From contig NZ_JAVIFW010000027.1 in NCBI RefSeq assembly GCF_031157275.1, positions 26,088 to 90,087 of the forward strand: DNA of 64,000 nucleotides, in the 5' to 3' direction. Shown here in pieces: positions 34,040-42,830 of the stretch; the first letter of the stretch is position 1, and every line of letters begins with the position of its first letter. Source of the stretch: Streptomyces sp. LHD-70 (GTDB lineage Bacteria > Actinomycetota > Actinomycetes > Streptomycetales > Streptomycetaceae). Both the position numbers and the translations under genes were made by a program. The notes beneath the pieces were generated by a model. It was not told the origin of the DNA and made no database searches. It saw only the letters and a program-made list of their open reading frames with translations.

Positions 34040-34354
34040 GTGTGCTCCTCCGTCGGTCCGGCTTCCCGGGATCCGCCGGGTAAGCCAGTGCGGCTCGCCT
34101 GTCGTCCCGGCCCGTGCACGGGGTGTGTGCGTTAGGCGTTTCAGGGATGGCAGGCGTGACAGGTGCCCCGGCGAGAGCCCTGCACAAAGCACGTTACCCA
34201 GTGCTCCGCATATCTGCGAAACCCCACTTGACCTGCGACTTTGCTTGGATTTCCAAGTAAATTCGAGAAAGCGGGAACAACTACTGGTCAGCGCCTTGCA
34301 GGGGGCCGGAACAACGGAACGTTATCCCGGCCACCCAGAGCATTGGAAGAGTCG
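34040..34354. other. Divergent control region of bkd1 and the response regulator
   Basis: This 315-bp region holds no gene. It contains a perfect 14-bp palindrome with a TT centre, CTTGGA-TT-TCCAAG (34244-34257), a TTGACC at 34228 and, on the minus strand, a weak TTCGCA/TAACGT pair that could serve bkdA. The palindrome is a candidate operator; the binding protein is unknown. Confidence 0.5.
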
Positions 34355-35032
34355 GTGTGTGACACTGGCAGGGTGCACGAACAGGGAAAAATCAGCGTAT
34401 TTCTGCTCGATGACCATGAAGTCGTCCGGCGCGGAGTCCATGAGCTGCTGTCCGTCGAGTCGGACATCGAGGTGGTCGGCGAGGCCGGCACGGCGGCCGA
34501 CGCCCTCGTCCGGATCCCCGCCACGCGGCCCGACGTCGCGGTGCTCGACGTGCGCCTGCCGGACGGCAGCGGCGTCGAGGTCTGCCGCGAGATCCGCTCC
34601 CAGAACGAGGACATCAAGTGTCTGATGCTGACCTCGTTCGCGGACGACGAGGCGCTCTTCGACGCGATCATGGCCGGTGCCTCCGGGTACGTCCTGAAGG
34701 CGATCCGCGGCAATGAGCTGCTCACCGCCGTACGGGACGTGGCGGCCGGCAAGTCCCTGCTCGACCCGGTGGCCACGGCCCGCGTCCTGGAGCGGCTGCG
34801 CGACGGCAACAACGCCAAGGGCGACGACCGGCTCGCGAACCTCACGGAACAGGAGCGCAAGATCCTGGACCTGATCGGCGAGGGCCTCACCAACCGGGCC
34901 ATCGGCGAGCGCCTTCACCTGGCCGAGAAGACCATCAAGAACTACGTCTCCAGCCTGCTGTCCAAGCTCGGCATGGAACGCCGTTCGCAGGCCGCCGCCT
35001 TTGTCGCCCGTATGCAGGCGGAAAAGCACTGA
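34355..35032 (+). CDS. NarL/LuxR-type response regulator (DevR/DosR-like), orphan
   Basis: A 225-residue regulator. The receiver (about 10-125) has acidic residues DD in FLLDDHEVV, phospho-acceptor Asp in VLDVRLPDGSG and Lys in YVLKAIRG. The C-terminal LuxR HTH (LTEQERKILDLIGEGLTNRAIGERLHLAEKTIKNYVSSLLSKLG) is complete. GTG 34355 is chosen for the GGAAGAG upstream; GTG 34373 is the alternative. No kinase gene is adjacent. It resembles dormancy/hypoxia regulators of actinobacteria. Confidence 0.88.
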   Translation: MCDTGRVHEQGKISVFLLDDHEVVRRGVHELLSVESDIEVVGEAGTAADALVRIPATRPDVAVLDVRLPDGSGVEVCREIRSQNEDIKCLMLTSFADDEALFDAIMAGASGYVLKAIRGNELLTAVRDVAAGKSLLDPVATARVLERLRDGNNAKGDDRLANLTEQERKILDLIGEGLTNRAIGERLHLAEKTIKNYVSSLLSKLGMERRSQAAAFVARMQAEKH

Positions 35033-35160
35033 CCGGTCCGTTCAAATCCTGCATTTCCCCGGGACTATTGCCCCGTCCATCTTGCCCCGCTCAGCTTGCC
35101 CTGTTCCTCGGGGCGGGTGGCTCTTTCCGCGCGCCTCTTCGGCAGCGGAAAGGGGAATAC

Positions 35161-35256
35161 ATGCCCACCGAAGAACTCCGCGCCGCCGAACCGCGGCATG
35201 GACCGTGTGGACGACCGCGACGGCGGTACGACGAAGCCCGCTCACGGGGTGCGTGA
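35161..35256 (+). CDS. Possible 31-residue peptide gene running into a terminator
   Basis: A short frame (MPTEELRAAEPRHG...) starts at ATG 35161 with AAAGGGGA 6-7 nt upstream. It stops at 35256, inside the hairpin 35231-35267. The RBS is good, but GC3 is lower than in neighbours and there is no recognisable domain. It could be a real small gene or a decayed remnant. Confidence 0.3.
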   Translation: MPTEELRAAEPRHGPCGRPRRRYDEARSRGA

Positions 35257-35267
35257 GCGGGCTTCGT
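35231..35267. terminator. Bidirectional terminator, 16-bp stem
   Basis: ACGAAGCCCGCTCACG (35231-35246) pairs with 35252-35267. It lies 49 bp beyond the Ser/Thr kinase stop and after the response regulator region. Confidence 0.85.
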
Positions 35268-35315
35268 CGTAGCCGGTTCCGGGGCGGCGGGTCAGCTCCC
35301 GACGCCCGGGGGTAG

Positions 35316-36872
35316 TTACCCGACGTCCAGCGTGGGCTCGTCGGTCACCGGGTCCTCGGTGGGCTCCTCGGTGGGCTCCTCGGTCGGCTCCTGCGTCGTC
35401 GGCTCCTCCGTCGGCTCCTGCGTCGTCGGATCCTCGGTGGGCTCCTGCGTCGTCGGGTCCTCGGACGGGGTGTACGAGGGCTGGGTCGGAGCGTCGGTGT
35501 AGTCCGGGTTGCCGCCGGTACCGCCGGGCTCCGTCTCCTCCTCCGTCGTCTCCTCGTCCGTCGGCTCCTTCGTGGGGTCCTTCGACTGGGACTGCGTCGG
35601 TGTCGGGTCCTTGTCCGGGCCCGGGTCCTTCTGGGCGCTCTGCGTGGCGTTCAGGGCCACGGCCACGCCGACCGCGATCGCCGCGATGGCCAGGACCGCG
35701 AAGAGCCACATCTTGCCGCGGCCGTTGCCGCCGCGACCGCCCCGGCGGCCGCCGTTCCCGCCGCCGCCGTCGAAGCCGCCGTCGTCGTCCCCGATCGGGC
35801 GGACCATCGGCTGCTGCATCTGCGCCGTACCGCCGGTGTCCCCGGGGTGCTGCCGGGCCGCGGCGCCGGTGACGCCCATCGCCGGGGTGCTGCCGCCCTC
35901 GTGCATCGCCACCGGGCCCGTGCTCCACGTACCGGTGTGGCCGCCCTGGTCCTGCAGCATCTGCAGGCCGTACTGGACGAGGCCGCGCATCTCCTCGGCC
36001 GTCTGGAACCGGTCGTCCGGGTCCTTCGCGAGGGAGCGCATCACCAGGCCGTCCAGCTCCGGCGGCACCCCGTCGGACAGCTCGGACGGCGGGATCGGCA
36101 TGTCCTGCACGTGCTGGTAGACCACCGAAAGCGGGGTCTCACCGGTGAACGGGGGCCGCAGCGCGAGGAGTTCGTACAGCATGCAGCCCGTCGCGTACAG
36201 GTCGGAGCGGGTGTCGACGGCCTTGCCGAGGGCCTGCTCCGGCGAGAGGTACTGCGGGGTGCCCATGACCATGCCGGTCTGGGTCATCTGCTGGGAGACG
36301 CCGTGCAGCGCCCGCGCGATGCCGAAGTCCATCACCTTCACCGCACCGGAGTTGGTGATGATCACGTTGGCGGGCTTGATGTCGCGGTGCACGATGCCGT
36401 GCTGGTGCGAGTAGGCCAGCGCCTCCAGGACGCCCGACACGATGATCAGTGCCTGGTCCGGGCCCGGCGCCTCGGCGTTGAGCAGCAGGTCACGGATGGT
36501 CCGGCCCTCGACGAGCTCCATCACGATGTACGGGATGGTGTTGCCGCCGATGAAGTCCTCACCGGAGTCGTAGACCGCCACGACCGCGTGGTGGTTGAGG
36601 CCCGCGACCGACTGGGCCTCGCGCGTGAAGCGGGCCTTGGAGACCGGGTCCTCGGCGAGGTCGGAGCGGAGCAGCTTCACGGCGACCGTGCGCCCGAGCC
36701 GTACGTCCTCGGCGGCGAAGACCTCGGCCATGCCGCCGCGGCCGAGTCTGTGGGTCAGCCGGTATCGTCCGTCTCCGACAAGTCCGCCATTACCCCACAG
36801 CTCAGGCGCATCTGACATACCGCCGCCAGTCGCCTCGGGGTCGGACGGGCCCTGAGCGCGCTGCTGGTCCAT
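35316..36872 (-). CDS. Membrane Ser/Thr protein kinase with Thr/Glu/Pro repeat tail
   Basis: A 518-residue Hanks-type kinase. The catalytic domain (about 37-300) has the Gly-loop GRGGMAEVF, Lys in VAVKLL, HRDIKPANV and DFG in KVMDFGIAR. The activation loop contains MTQTGMVMGTPQYLSPEQ. A juxtamembrane linker with Gly/Arg-rich GGNGGRRGGRGGNGRGK precedes one TM helix (MWLFAVLAIAAIAVGVAVAL). The extracellular tail is a disordered run of TTQEPTEEPTEDP repeats, with no PASTA domain. It is divergent from the next kinase. Confidence 0.92.
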   Translation of the reverse strand: MDQQRAQGPSDPEATGGGMSDAPELWGNGGLVGDGRYRLTHRLGRGGMAEVFAAEDVRLGRTVAVKLLRSDLAEDPVSKARFTREAQSVAGLNHHAVVAVYDSGEDFIGGNTIPYIVMELVEGRTIRDLLLNAEAPGPDQALIIVSGVLEALAYSHQHGIVHRDIKPANVIITNSGAVKVMDFGIARALHGVSQQMTQTGMVMGTPQYLSPEQALGKAVDTRSDLYATGCMLYELLALRPPFTGETPLSVVYQHVQDMPIPPSELSDGVPPELDGLVMRSLAKDPDDRFQTAEEMRGLVQYGLQMLQDQGGHTGTWSTGPVAMHEGGSTPAMGVTGAAARQHPGDTGGTAQMQQPMVRPIGDDDGGFDGGGGNGGRRGGRGGNGRGKMWLFAVLAIAAIAVGVAVALNATQSAQKDPGPDKDPTPTQSQSKDPTKEPTDEETTEEETEPGGTGGNPDYTDAPTQPSYTPSEDPTTQEPTEDPTTQEPTEEPTTQEPTEEPTEEPTEDPVTDEPTLDVG

Positions 36873-37325
36873 CAGTCCTCGCCGTCGTTTCCTGTCGTAA
36901 CTGGTCGCGTCTGGTCCGTAACCCGCATGCCCACCAACCCGGCATGCCCGCCTGCATCCGCCCCAGATGGGCGAGTGCGCGCGACTCCTCTTACGGCCTC
37001 CGTCGGCCCACGCTACAGCCTCGGCGCGACGCGCTGGTTCGAGATGGACCGGCCATCAAACCTGTTACCCGGGGTTTCGGGCAAATCGAGTGGTCTGTCC
37101 CGGCGCGCGGGGCGCAGGACGTGACAAGAGCGTGACAGGCGCCATATCACTCCGCGGACGCCCCGGGTAACGCTTCCGAGACGGTTCTTGCGCGTAGGGT
37201 CACGGAACGGGCACCCGGCTTGACGTGTCGGTGCCCTCGGGCAGACTTGGCCCGGAATAGCAGGGATCTGCGCGCAGGCACGCGCATTCACACGCGCATT
37301 CAGGCGCCGATGGGGGACGCAGAAA
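36873..37325. other. Divergent kinase-kinase intergenic region
   Basis: This 453-bp stretch has no credible gene. A TTGACG lies at about 37223, and a perfect tandem duplication of CACGCGCATTCA (37279-37290 and 37291-37302) lies just before the second kinase. Promoters for both kinases should be here. Confidence 0.5.
37279..37302. repeat. Perfect 12-bp tandem duplication in a kinase leader
   Basis: CACGCGCATTCA occurs twice head to tail, ending 23 bp before the kinase ATG. Confidence 0.8.
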
Positions 37326-39017
37326 ATGAGCCAGGACGGCGCACAGGGCGGCCGGTACGCGGGGCGTGCCCTGGCCGGCGGCCGCTACCAGCTGCGGGAC
37401 CTCCTCGGCGAAGGCGGCATGGCCTCCGTGCACCTGGCGTACGACTCGGTGCTCGACCGGCAGGTCGCCGTCAAGACCCTGCACACCGAGCTCGGCCGCG
37501 AGCAGTCCTTCCGCGAGCGCTTCCGCCGCGAGGCCCAGTCCGTGGCCAAGCTCACGCACACCAACATCGTCTCGGTCTTCGACACCGGCGAGGACGAGCT
37601 CGACGGCTCGACGATGCCGTACATCGTCATGGAGTACGTCGAGGGCAAGCCGCTCGGCTCCGTGCTCGACGCGGACGTCGCGCAGTTCGGCGCGATGCCC
37701 GCCGACCGCGCCCTCAAGGTCACCGCCGACGTCCTCGCGGCCCTGGAGATCAGCCACGAGATGGGCCTGGTCCACCGCGACATCAAGCCCGGCAACGTCA
37801 TGGTGACGAAGCGGAACGTCGTCAAGGTCATGGACTTCGGCATCGCCCGCGCCATGCAGTCCGGCGTGACGTCGATGACGCAGACCGGCATGGTCGTCGG
37901 CACCCCGCAGTACCTCTCGCCCGAGCAGGCCCTCGGCCGCGGTGTGGACGCCCGCTCCGACCTCTACTCGGTCGGCATCATGCTGTTCCAACTGGTCACC
38001 GGGCGGCTGCCGTTCGAGGCGGACTCGCCGCTGGCCATCGCGTACGCGCACGTGCAGGAGGAGCCGGTCGCGCCGTCCTCCATCAACCGTTCGCTGCCGC
38101 CCGCGGTGGACGCGCTGGTCGCCCGCGCCCTGAAGAAGAACCCCAACGAGCGCTTCCCCACGGCCGACGCGATGCGGGACGAGTGCCTGCGGGTCGTGCA
38201 GTCCCTGCAGGGCGCCGCGCCGAGCATCGTGCCGGGTGCGCACACCGGCAGCGGCGCGGGCGTCGGCGCCTCGGTGTTCCCGCCGGTCGACCAGGGTGCC
38301 CCGGCGCCCGGCCCCGGCAGCGTCCAGACCCCGTACCAGCCGGCGCCGTACGGTCCCGGCCCCGGCGGGCTCGGCGGCCCCGGCGGCCCTGGCGGCCCTG
38401 GTACGCCCGCCCCTACTCCCGCTCCCGGGTACGGCTACCCGCAGCAGGGCGGGTACCAGACCCCGGCGCCCGCCAACTTCGCCCCGCAGCAGGGCGGCCC
38501 CGGCACCCCGCCGCCGTACAACCTGAGCCCGCAGCCCGCGACGGCCGGCGGCGGCAACCACGGTGGTGGCGGCAAGAGCAACACCCCGGTGATCGTCGGC
38601 GCGATCGCCGTCGCCGTGCTCGCCATCGGCGGACTGGTCACGGCCCTCACGCTGAACGACAGCGGCGGCGGCGGTGAAGACCCCGGAGGCAAGGAGACGC
38701 CTACGGCCGAGGAGGTCGCGGGCCACAAGGGCCCGGACAAGACCAAGGTCATAGACATCACCGACTGCACGGAACCCCGGGAGAGCTTCTCGGACCCGAG
38801 CATGAAGACCCTGCCGAAGTTCGAGTACCGCAACATCGACTCGGTCAAGGAGTGCATCCAGAAGGGCGGCTGGAAGTACAAGATCACGACCGTGGACGAG
38901 AACACGTACGGCGAGGGCACGGTCATGAAGCAGTACCCGACGTCGGACACGGACTTCGACCCGGACAACCCGCCGACCATCCAGCTGGAGGTCTCCAGCG
39001 GGAACCCGCCGCAGTAG
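37326..39017 (+). CDS. Membrane Ser/Thr protein kinase with PASTA-like extracellular domain
   Basis: A 563-residue Hanks-type kinase. The catalytic domain (about 18-280) shows GEGGMASVH, VAVKTLH, HRDIKPGNV and MDFGIAR. The activation loop has MTQTGMVVGTPQYLSPEQ. A Pro/Gly/Gln-rich cytoplasmic linker (about 300-415) is followed by a TM helix (about 420-442). A single extracellular domain of about 110 residues (DSVKECIQKGGWKYKITTV...TVMKQYP) resembles one PASTA unit, so it may sense muropeptides or lipid II. It ends at an 18-bp terminator. Confidence 0.92.
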   Translation: MSQDGAQGGRYAGRALAGGRYQLRDLLGEGGMASVHLAYDSVLDRQVAVKTLHTELGREQSFRERFRREAQSVAKLTHTNIVSVFDTGEDELDGSTMPYIVMEYVEGKPLGSVLDADVAQFGAMPADRALKVTADVLAALEISHEMGLVHRDIKPGNVMVTKRNVVKVMDFGIARAMQSGVTSMTQTGMVVGTPQYLSPEQALGRGVDARSDLYSVGIMLFQLVTGRLPFEADSPLAIAYAHVQEEPVAPSSINRSLPPAVDALVARALKKNPNERFPTADAMRDECLRVVQSLQGAAPSIVPGAHTGSGAGVGASVFPPVDQGAPAPGPGSVQTPYQPAPYGPGPGGLGGPGGPGGPGTPAPTPAPGYGYPQQGGYQTPAPANFAPQQGGPGTPPPYNLSPQPATAGGGNHGGGGKSNTPVIVGAIAVAVLAIGGLVTALTLNDSGGGGEDPGGKETPTAEEVAGHKGPDKTKVIDITDCTEPRESFSDPSMKTLPKFEYRNIDSVKECIQKGGWKYKITTVDENTYGEGTVMKQYPTSDTDFDPDNPPTIQLEVSSGNPPQ

Positions 39018-39039
39018 CGCCCGTTCGTCGCTGTGCATG

Positions 39040-39079
39040 ACGGAGCCCGGCCCACCTGACGAGGTGGGCCGGGCTCCGT
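39040..39079. terminator. Bidirectional terminator, 18-bp perfect stem
   Basis: The arms 39040-39057 and 39062-39079 (ACGGAGCCCGGCCCACCT and its complement) pair around GACG. It separates the convergent kinase and proteasome activator genes. Confidence 0.9.
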
Positions 39080-39110
39080 CGTTGTCGGTACGGGTGGGTG
39101 CCGCCGGGGG

Positions 39111-39659
39111 TTACAGGTACGGGCCCCCGGAGCGGCCCGCGTGCGGGTGGTCCTCGTCGCCCTCGTGACCGCCCGCGCCGGGCGGCAGCGCGCGGCGCAT
39201 CTGCTCCAACTGGGCGCGGGCCGCCATCTGCTGGGCGAACAGCGTGGTCTGGATGCCGTGGAACAGCCCCTCCAGCCATCCGACCAACTGGGCCTGCGCG
39301 ATGCGCAGTTCGGCATCACTGGGCGTCGTCTCGTCGGTGAACGGCAGCGAGAGCCGCTCCAGCTCCTCGACCAGCTCGGGTGCGAGGCCGTCCTCCAGCT
39401 CCTTCACCGAGCTCGCGTGGATCTCCTTGAGCCGCACCCGGCTCGCCTCGTCCAGAGGTGCCGCCCGCACTTCTTCAAGCAGCTGCTTGATCATGCTGCC
39501 GATGCGCATCACCTTGGCCGGCTGCTCGACCATGTCCGTCACCGGAAGCTCACGTGACTCGTCATCACCACCGCCTCCGCCACCGAGGGCCATTCCGTCC
39601 TGACCCACGACGAGGACCTGGGGGTTTTCCTGCGACCTGTCGTTCCTCGGCATCTCCAT
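39111..39659 (-). CDS. bpa: Bacterial proteasome activator (Bpa/PafE family)
   Basis: A 182-residue ATP-independent activator of the 20S proteasome. The four-helix core is recognisable: VMRIGSMIKQLLEEVRAAPLDEASR, SVKELEDGLAPELVEELERLSLPF and ELRIAQAQLVGWLEGLFHGIQTTLFAQQMAARAQLEQMR. The C-terminus is GGPYL; in mycobacteria GQYL docks into proteasome pockets, so Gln to Pro is a notable change. A poly-Gly stretch precedes helix 1. ATG 39659 is taken; ATG 39653 is possible. Confidence 0.88.
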   Translation of the reverse strand: MEMPRNDRSQENPQVLVVGQDGMALGGGGGGDDESRELPVTDMVEQPAKVMRIGSMIKQLLEEVRAAPLDEASRVRLKEIHASSVKELEDGLAPELVEELERLSLPFTDETTPSDAELRIAQAQLVGWLEGLFHGIQTTLFAQQMAARAQLEQMRRALPPGAGGHEGDEDHPHAGRSGGPYL

Positions 39660-39777
39660 GCGGCCATTCTCTCGTACGCCTGCTGCACAACAGGGTGGTG
39701 CCCCGCCGCAGCGTTGATCCACCCTGCGCGTACGGTGCGGCCGCCCCCGCCCGCGGGCTTGAGGTCGGCGGGGCGGC

Positions 39778-40440
39778 TCAGGTTCGTCTGATGCGTACGG
39801 CGAGGAAGGCCAGGCCGAGGCCGATCAGGACCAGGCCCGCGCCGAGCGGCAGCACCCGCAGCATGGGGCCGTCGTCGCCGACCGCCTGCCGTGCGGTCTT
39901 GTCGCCGGGTACGTCCGGAGTGGTGGAGGCGTCCGGGCGTCGCTCGGTGGAACGGGTCGGTTCCGGCGGGTTCGGCTGGTTCGGCTGGTTCGACGGGTCC
40001 TGGTGGTTGGGCTGGGGCGGGTGCTGGTTGTGGTGCTGGTGTTGCTGCTGCTGGTTCTGGCGGTGTTGCTGGTGCTGGCGGTGTTGCTGCTGGTGCTGGT
40101 GTTGCGGGGGCGGCTCCGGGTCCGGGATCGGCTCCGTACGGCCGGGGCGCTGACGGCCCTCACCTGCGTGGCTGCCCGCGAGGGAGGCGTCGGGGCTCGG
40201 TCGCTCGGGGCTCGGTTGTCCGGGGCTTGATTGCCCGGGGCTCGGTTGTCCGGGGCTCGGTTGCCCGGGGCTCGGTTGTCCGGGGCTCGGTAGCTCGGGG
40301 CTCGATTGCCCGGGGCTCGACCGGACCGGCTCGCGGGGTGCGGGGGGCGCGGTCGCCGTGGCCGGGCCCGCAGGCAGCAGCGTCGCGAGGAGTACGGCGA
40401 GCAGCGCGGCGGTGTGCCGCAGGCGGAGCCGTGGAGTCAC
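39778..40440 (-). CDS. Secreted membrane-anchored repeat protein (SPGQP and His/Gln-rich)
   Basis: A 220-residue protein of unknown function. GTG 40440 follows GGAGGGG. A signal peptide ends at ATA near residue 30. About eight SPGQP-type pentapeptides are followed by a His/Gln-rich run, then a Pro/Asn-rich part. A C-terminal TM helix (LPLGAGLVLIGLGLAFLAV) and RIRRT anchor the chain. No LPXTG. Likely a disordered wall-spanning stalk, with possible metal binding by the His/Gln run. Confidence 0.72.
   Translation of the reverse strand: MTPRLRLRHTAALLAVLLATLLPAGPATATAPPAPREPVRSSPGQSSPELPSPGQPSPGQPSPGQPSPGQSSPGQPSPERPSPDASLAGSHAGEGRQRPGRTEPIPDPEPPPQHQHQQQHRQHQQHRQNQQQQHQHHNQHPPQPNHQDPSNQPNQPNPPEPTRSTERRPDASTTPDVPGDKTARQAVGDDGPMLRVLPLGAGLVLIGLGLAFLAVRIRRT
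40192..40325 (-). repeat. 15-bp minisatellite encoding SPGQP
   Basis: Eight or so copies of a GGCTCGGTTGCCCGG-like 15-mer (plus strand), differing mainly by T/C transitions and a few S/L/E/R codon changes. Confidence 0.85.
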
Positions 40441-40706
40441 GTCGGTGACCCCCTCCCGGTGCCGAGTCGCCAAGGTGGATGCCGTCAGCGTCACATGCGC
40501 GGACAACTCGGGCATCCCGGGGCGGGCTGGGGGAGGGCCACCGGGGTCGTACGGTCAGGAGGTCCGGCCGTACGGCGGTCGGGGGCTGGCGGTCGGGGGG
40601 CTGGCGGTCGCGCGGGCACGCAGGGCGCGCGGGCCACTTGGGGCACGCCGTCACACCGTCACGCCGTCACGCCGTCACGCCGTCACGCCGTACGGCGGTC
40701 GGGGCC
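40441..40706. other. Intergenic region with tandem repeats
   Basis: No gene is seen in this 266-bp stretch. It contains GGCGGTCGGGGGCT repeats (about 40573-40608) and more than five copies of the 8-mer GCCGTCAC (40647-40694) directly after the quinone oxidoreductase stop. Confidence 0.6.
40647..40694. repeat. 8-bp tandem repeat GCCGTCAC
   Basis: Copies start at 40647, 40655 (one mismatch), 40663, 40671, 40679 and a partial 40687. Non-coding. Confidence 0.85.
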
Positions 40707-41684
40707 TCAGCGGGTGAGGAGCACCTTGCCGACGTGCGTGCTCTCCTCCAGGACCCGGTGCGCGTCCGGCGCCTCGGCCATCGGCAACGTCCGGTCGACG
40801 ACCGGCTCGACGCGGCCCGCCTCGATCAGCGGCCAGACGTGCTCCCGTACGGCGGCGACGATGGCCGTCTTCTCCGCGAGCGGGCGGGCGCGCAGCGTGG
40901 TCGCGGTGATCGCCGCGCGCTTGCTGAGGAGCGCGCCGAGGTTGAGCTCGCCCTTGACCCCGCCCTGCAGCCCGATGATCGCGAGACGGCCGTTCACCGC
41001 GAGCGCCTTGACGTTCCGCTCCAGGTACTTGGCGCCCATGATGTCGAGGATGACGTCCGCGCCCGAGCCGTCCGTGGCCGCGCGGATCTCCTCCACGAAG
41101 TCCTGCTCGCGGTAGTCGATCAGGATGTCCGCGCCGAGCCGCGCGCAGTGCTCCAGCTTCTCCTTGCCGCCCGCCGTCACCGCGACCCGCGCGCCCACGG
41201 CCTTCGCCAGCTGGATCGCCATCGTGCCGATGCCGCTGGCCCCGCCGTGCACCAGCAGGGTCTCGCCCGGGCGCAGATGGGCGACCATGAAGACGTTCGA
41301 CCAGACCGTGCACGTCACCTCGGGCAGCGCCGCCGCCGTGACCAGGTCGAGGCCCTGCGGCACGGGCAGCAACTGCCCTGCGGGAACGGCGACTTTCTCC
41401 GCGTACCCACCGCCCGCGAGCAGCGCGCACACCTCGTCGCCGACCGAGAAACCGCTCACCCCCGGACCGAGCGCGGCGACGCGGCCCGAGCATTCGAGAC
41501 CGGGGTACGGGGAGGCGCCGGGCGGCGGGTTGTAGAAGCCCTGGCGCTGGAGCAGGTCGGCGCGGTTGACGGCGCTGGCCGCCACCTCGACCAGGACCTC
41601 GCCCTCGCCGGGTACGGGATCGGGGACCTCGGCCCAGACAAGCGCCTCGGGACCACCGGGTTCGGGGATCGTGATCGCATACAT
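40707..41684 (-). CDS. NAD(P)H:quinone oxidoreductase (PIG3-like MDR)
   Basis: A 325-residue zinc-independent medium-chain reductase. The GroES-like N-terminus has NRADLLQRQGFYNPPPGASPYPGLECSG, diagnostic for the PIG3 branch. The Rossmann motif GGASGIGTMAIQLAK lies near residue 146. Likely reduces quinones with NADPH. It sits 48 bp downstream of the K+ channel gene and may belong to the same transcript. Confidence 0.9.
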   Translation of the reverse strand: MYAITIPEPGGPEALVWAEVPDPVPGEGEVLVEVAASAVNRADLLQRQGFYNPPPGASPYPGLECSGRVAALGPGVSGFSVGDEVCALLAGGGYAEKVAVPAGQLLPVPQGLDLVTAAALPEVTCTVWSNVFMVAHLRPGETLLVHGGASGIGTMAIQLAKAVGARVAVTAGGKEKLEHCARLGADILIDYREQDFVEEIRAATDGSGADVILDIMGAKYLERNVKALAVNGRLAIIGLQGGVKGELNLGALLSKRAAITATTLRARPLAEKTAIVAAVREHVWPLIEAGRVEPVVDRTLPMAEAPDAHRVLEESTHVGKVLLTR

Positions 41685-41732
41685 GGGCGCGAGGCTACTC
41701 GCCGGGCGCCGCCTTGCGGAGGTGGCGGTTGC

Positions 41733-42830
41733 TCAGTCGTTCGGCAGCGGGCGGAGGTCCGGGACCCCGGGCGGGCCGGGCGTGGCCCGTACGATCGTGA
41801 TCAGACGGTCCGTCAACTCCAGCTTGCCGATGGCCGGATCGTCGTAGCCGAGCAGCCGGTGCCCGCGTACGACGCTCACCACGAGCTCCTCGACCTCGCG
41901 CGCGGTGCGCCCCACCTCGGCCTTTATCACCGGGCGTTCGATGAGATCGAGGCCGCTGCCCTGCTGGATCAGGTCCTCCATGACCGTGCCCGCGCTAGGG
42001 CTGAGCACCGACAGGCCGAGCAGGCGGCCGGCGGCGCTGGCGCTGGTGATCACCGCGTCGGCGCCGGACTGGCGGAGCAGCGGCGCGTTCTCCTCCTCGC
42101 GTACCGCCGCGACGATCTTCGCGCCCCGGTTGAGCTGGCGGGCGGTGAGCGTGACGAGGACGGCGGTGTCGTCGCGCTGGGTGGCGATCACGACCTGCCG
42201 GGCCTTCTGCGCCTCGGCCCGCAGCAGTACGTCGCTGCGCGTGCCGTCGCCGACTACGCCCACGAACCCGTCGGCCGTGGCCGCCTCGATGACCTTGGCG
42301 CTGGGGTCGACGACGACGATCTGTTCCTTCTTCAGACCCGTGGCGCAGAGGGTCTGGATCGCGGAGCGGCCCTTGGTGCCGAAGCCGACGACGACGGTGT
42401 GTTCGCGCAACTGGGACCTCCAGCGGTTCAGCCTGAATTCCTCACGGGTGCGCTCGGTGAGGACCTCGAGCGTGGTGCCGACGAGGATGATCAGGAACAG
42501 CACGCGCAGCGGTGTGATGACGAGGATATTGATGACACGGGCGGTGTCGCTGGCCGGCACGATGTCGCCGTAGCCGGTGGTGGAGAGGGTGACGGTCGCG
42601 TAGTAGAACGCGTCCAGGAGGCTGACGTCGCCGTCCTGGTTGTCGTTGTAGCCCTCACTGTCGGCGAAGACGATGAAGGCCGTCGAGACCAGCACGGTCA
42701 GAGCCATGGCCAGCCGCTTGGCGACCTGCCGCAGCGGACGCTCGACCTCTCGCTTCGGCAGCTTCACCTGGGCGCTCACCAGATGCTCGTCCGCCTGACG
42801 GGCCATGGCGTCATGGCCGGGCAGTTTCAC
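41733..42830 (-). CDS. Two-TM potassium channel with TrkA-N (RCK) domain
   Basis: A 365-residue channel. TM1 (about 35-55), the pore with selectivity filter TTGYGD and TM2 (about 85-108) are followed by an NAD-binding RCK domain (VVVGFGTKG...VVDPS) and a C-terminal RCK-C-like part. GTG 42830 is preferred because it overlaps the moeA stop as GTGA and has GGAAGG 9 nt upstream; GTG 42839 (VFHVKL) is the longer option. A perfect parS lies across this junction. Confidence 0.88.
   Translation of the reverse strand: MKLPGHDAMARQADEHLVSAQVKLPKREVERPLRQVAKRLAMALTVLVSTAFIVFADSEGYNDNQDGDVSLLDAFYYATVTLSTTGYGDIVPASDTARVINILVITPLRVLFLIILVGTTLEVLTERTREEFRLNRWRSQLREHTVVVGFGTKGRSAIQTLCATGLKKEQIVVVDPSAKVIEAATADGFVGVVGDGTRSDVLLRAEAQKARQVVIATQRDDTAVLVTLTARQLNRGAKIVAAVREEENAPLLRQSGADAVITSASAAGRLLGLSVLSPSAGTVMEDLIQQGSGLDLIERPVIKAEVGRTAREVEELVVSVVRGHRLLGYDDPAIGKLELTDRLITIVRATPGPPGVPDLRPLPND

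Noticed and set aside
37200..39038. 612-codon minus-strand frame opposite the PASTA-like kinase
   Set aside because: Shadow of the kinase gene, which has complete catalytic motifs.
40192..40325. Regular repeats considered as a CRISPR array
   Set aside because: The 15-bp period has no spacers and encodes SPGQP in frame; no cas gene is nearby.
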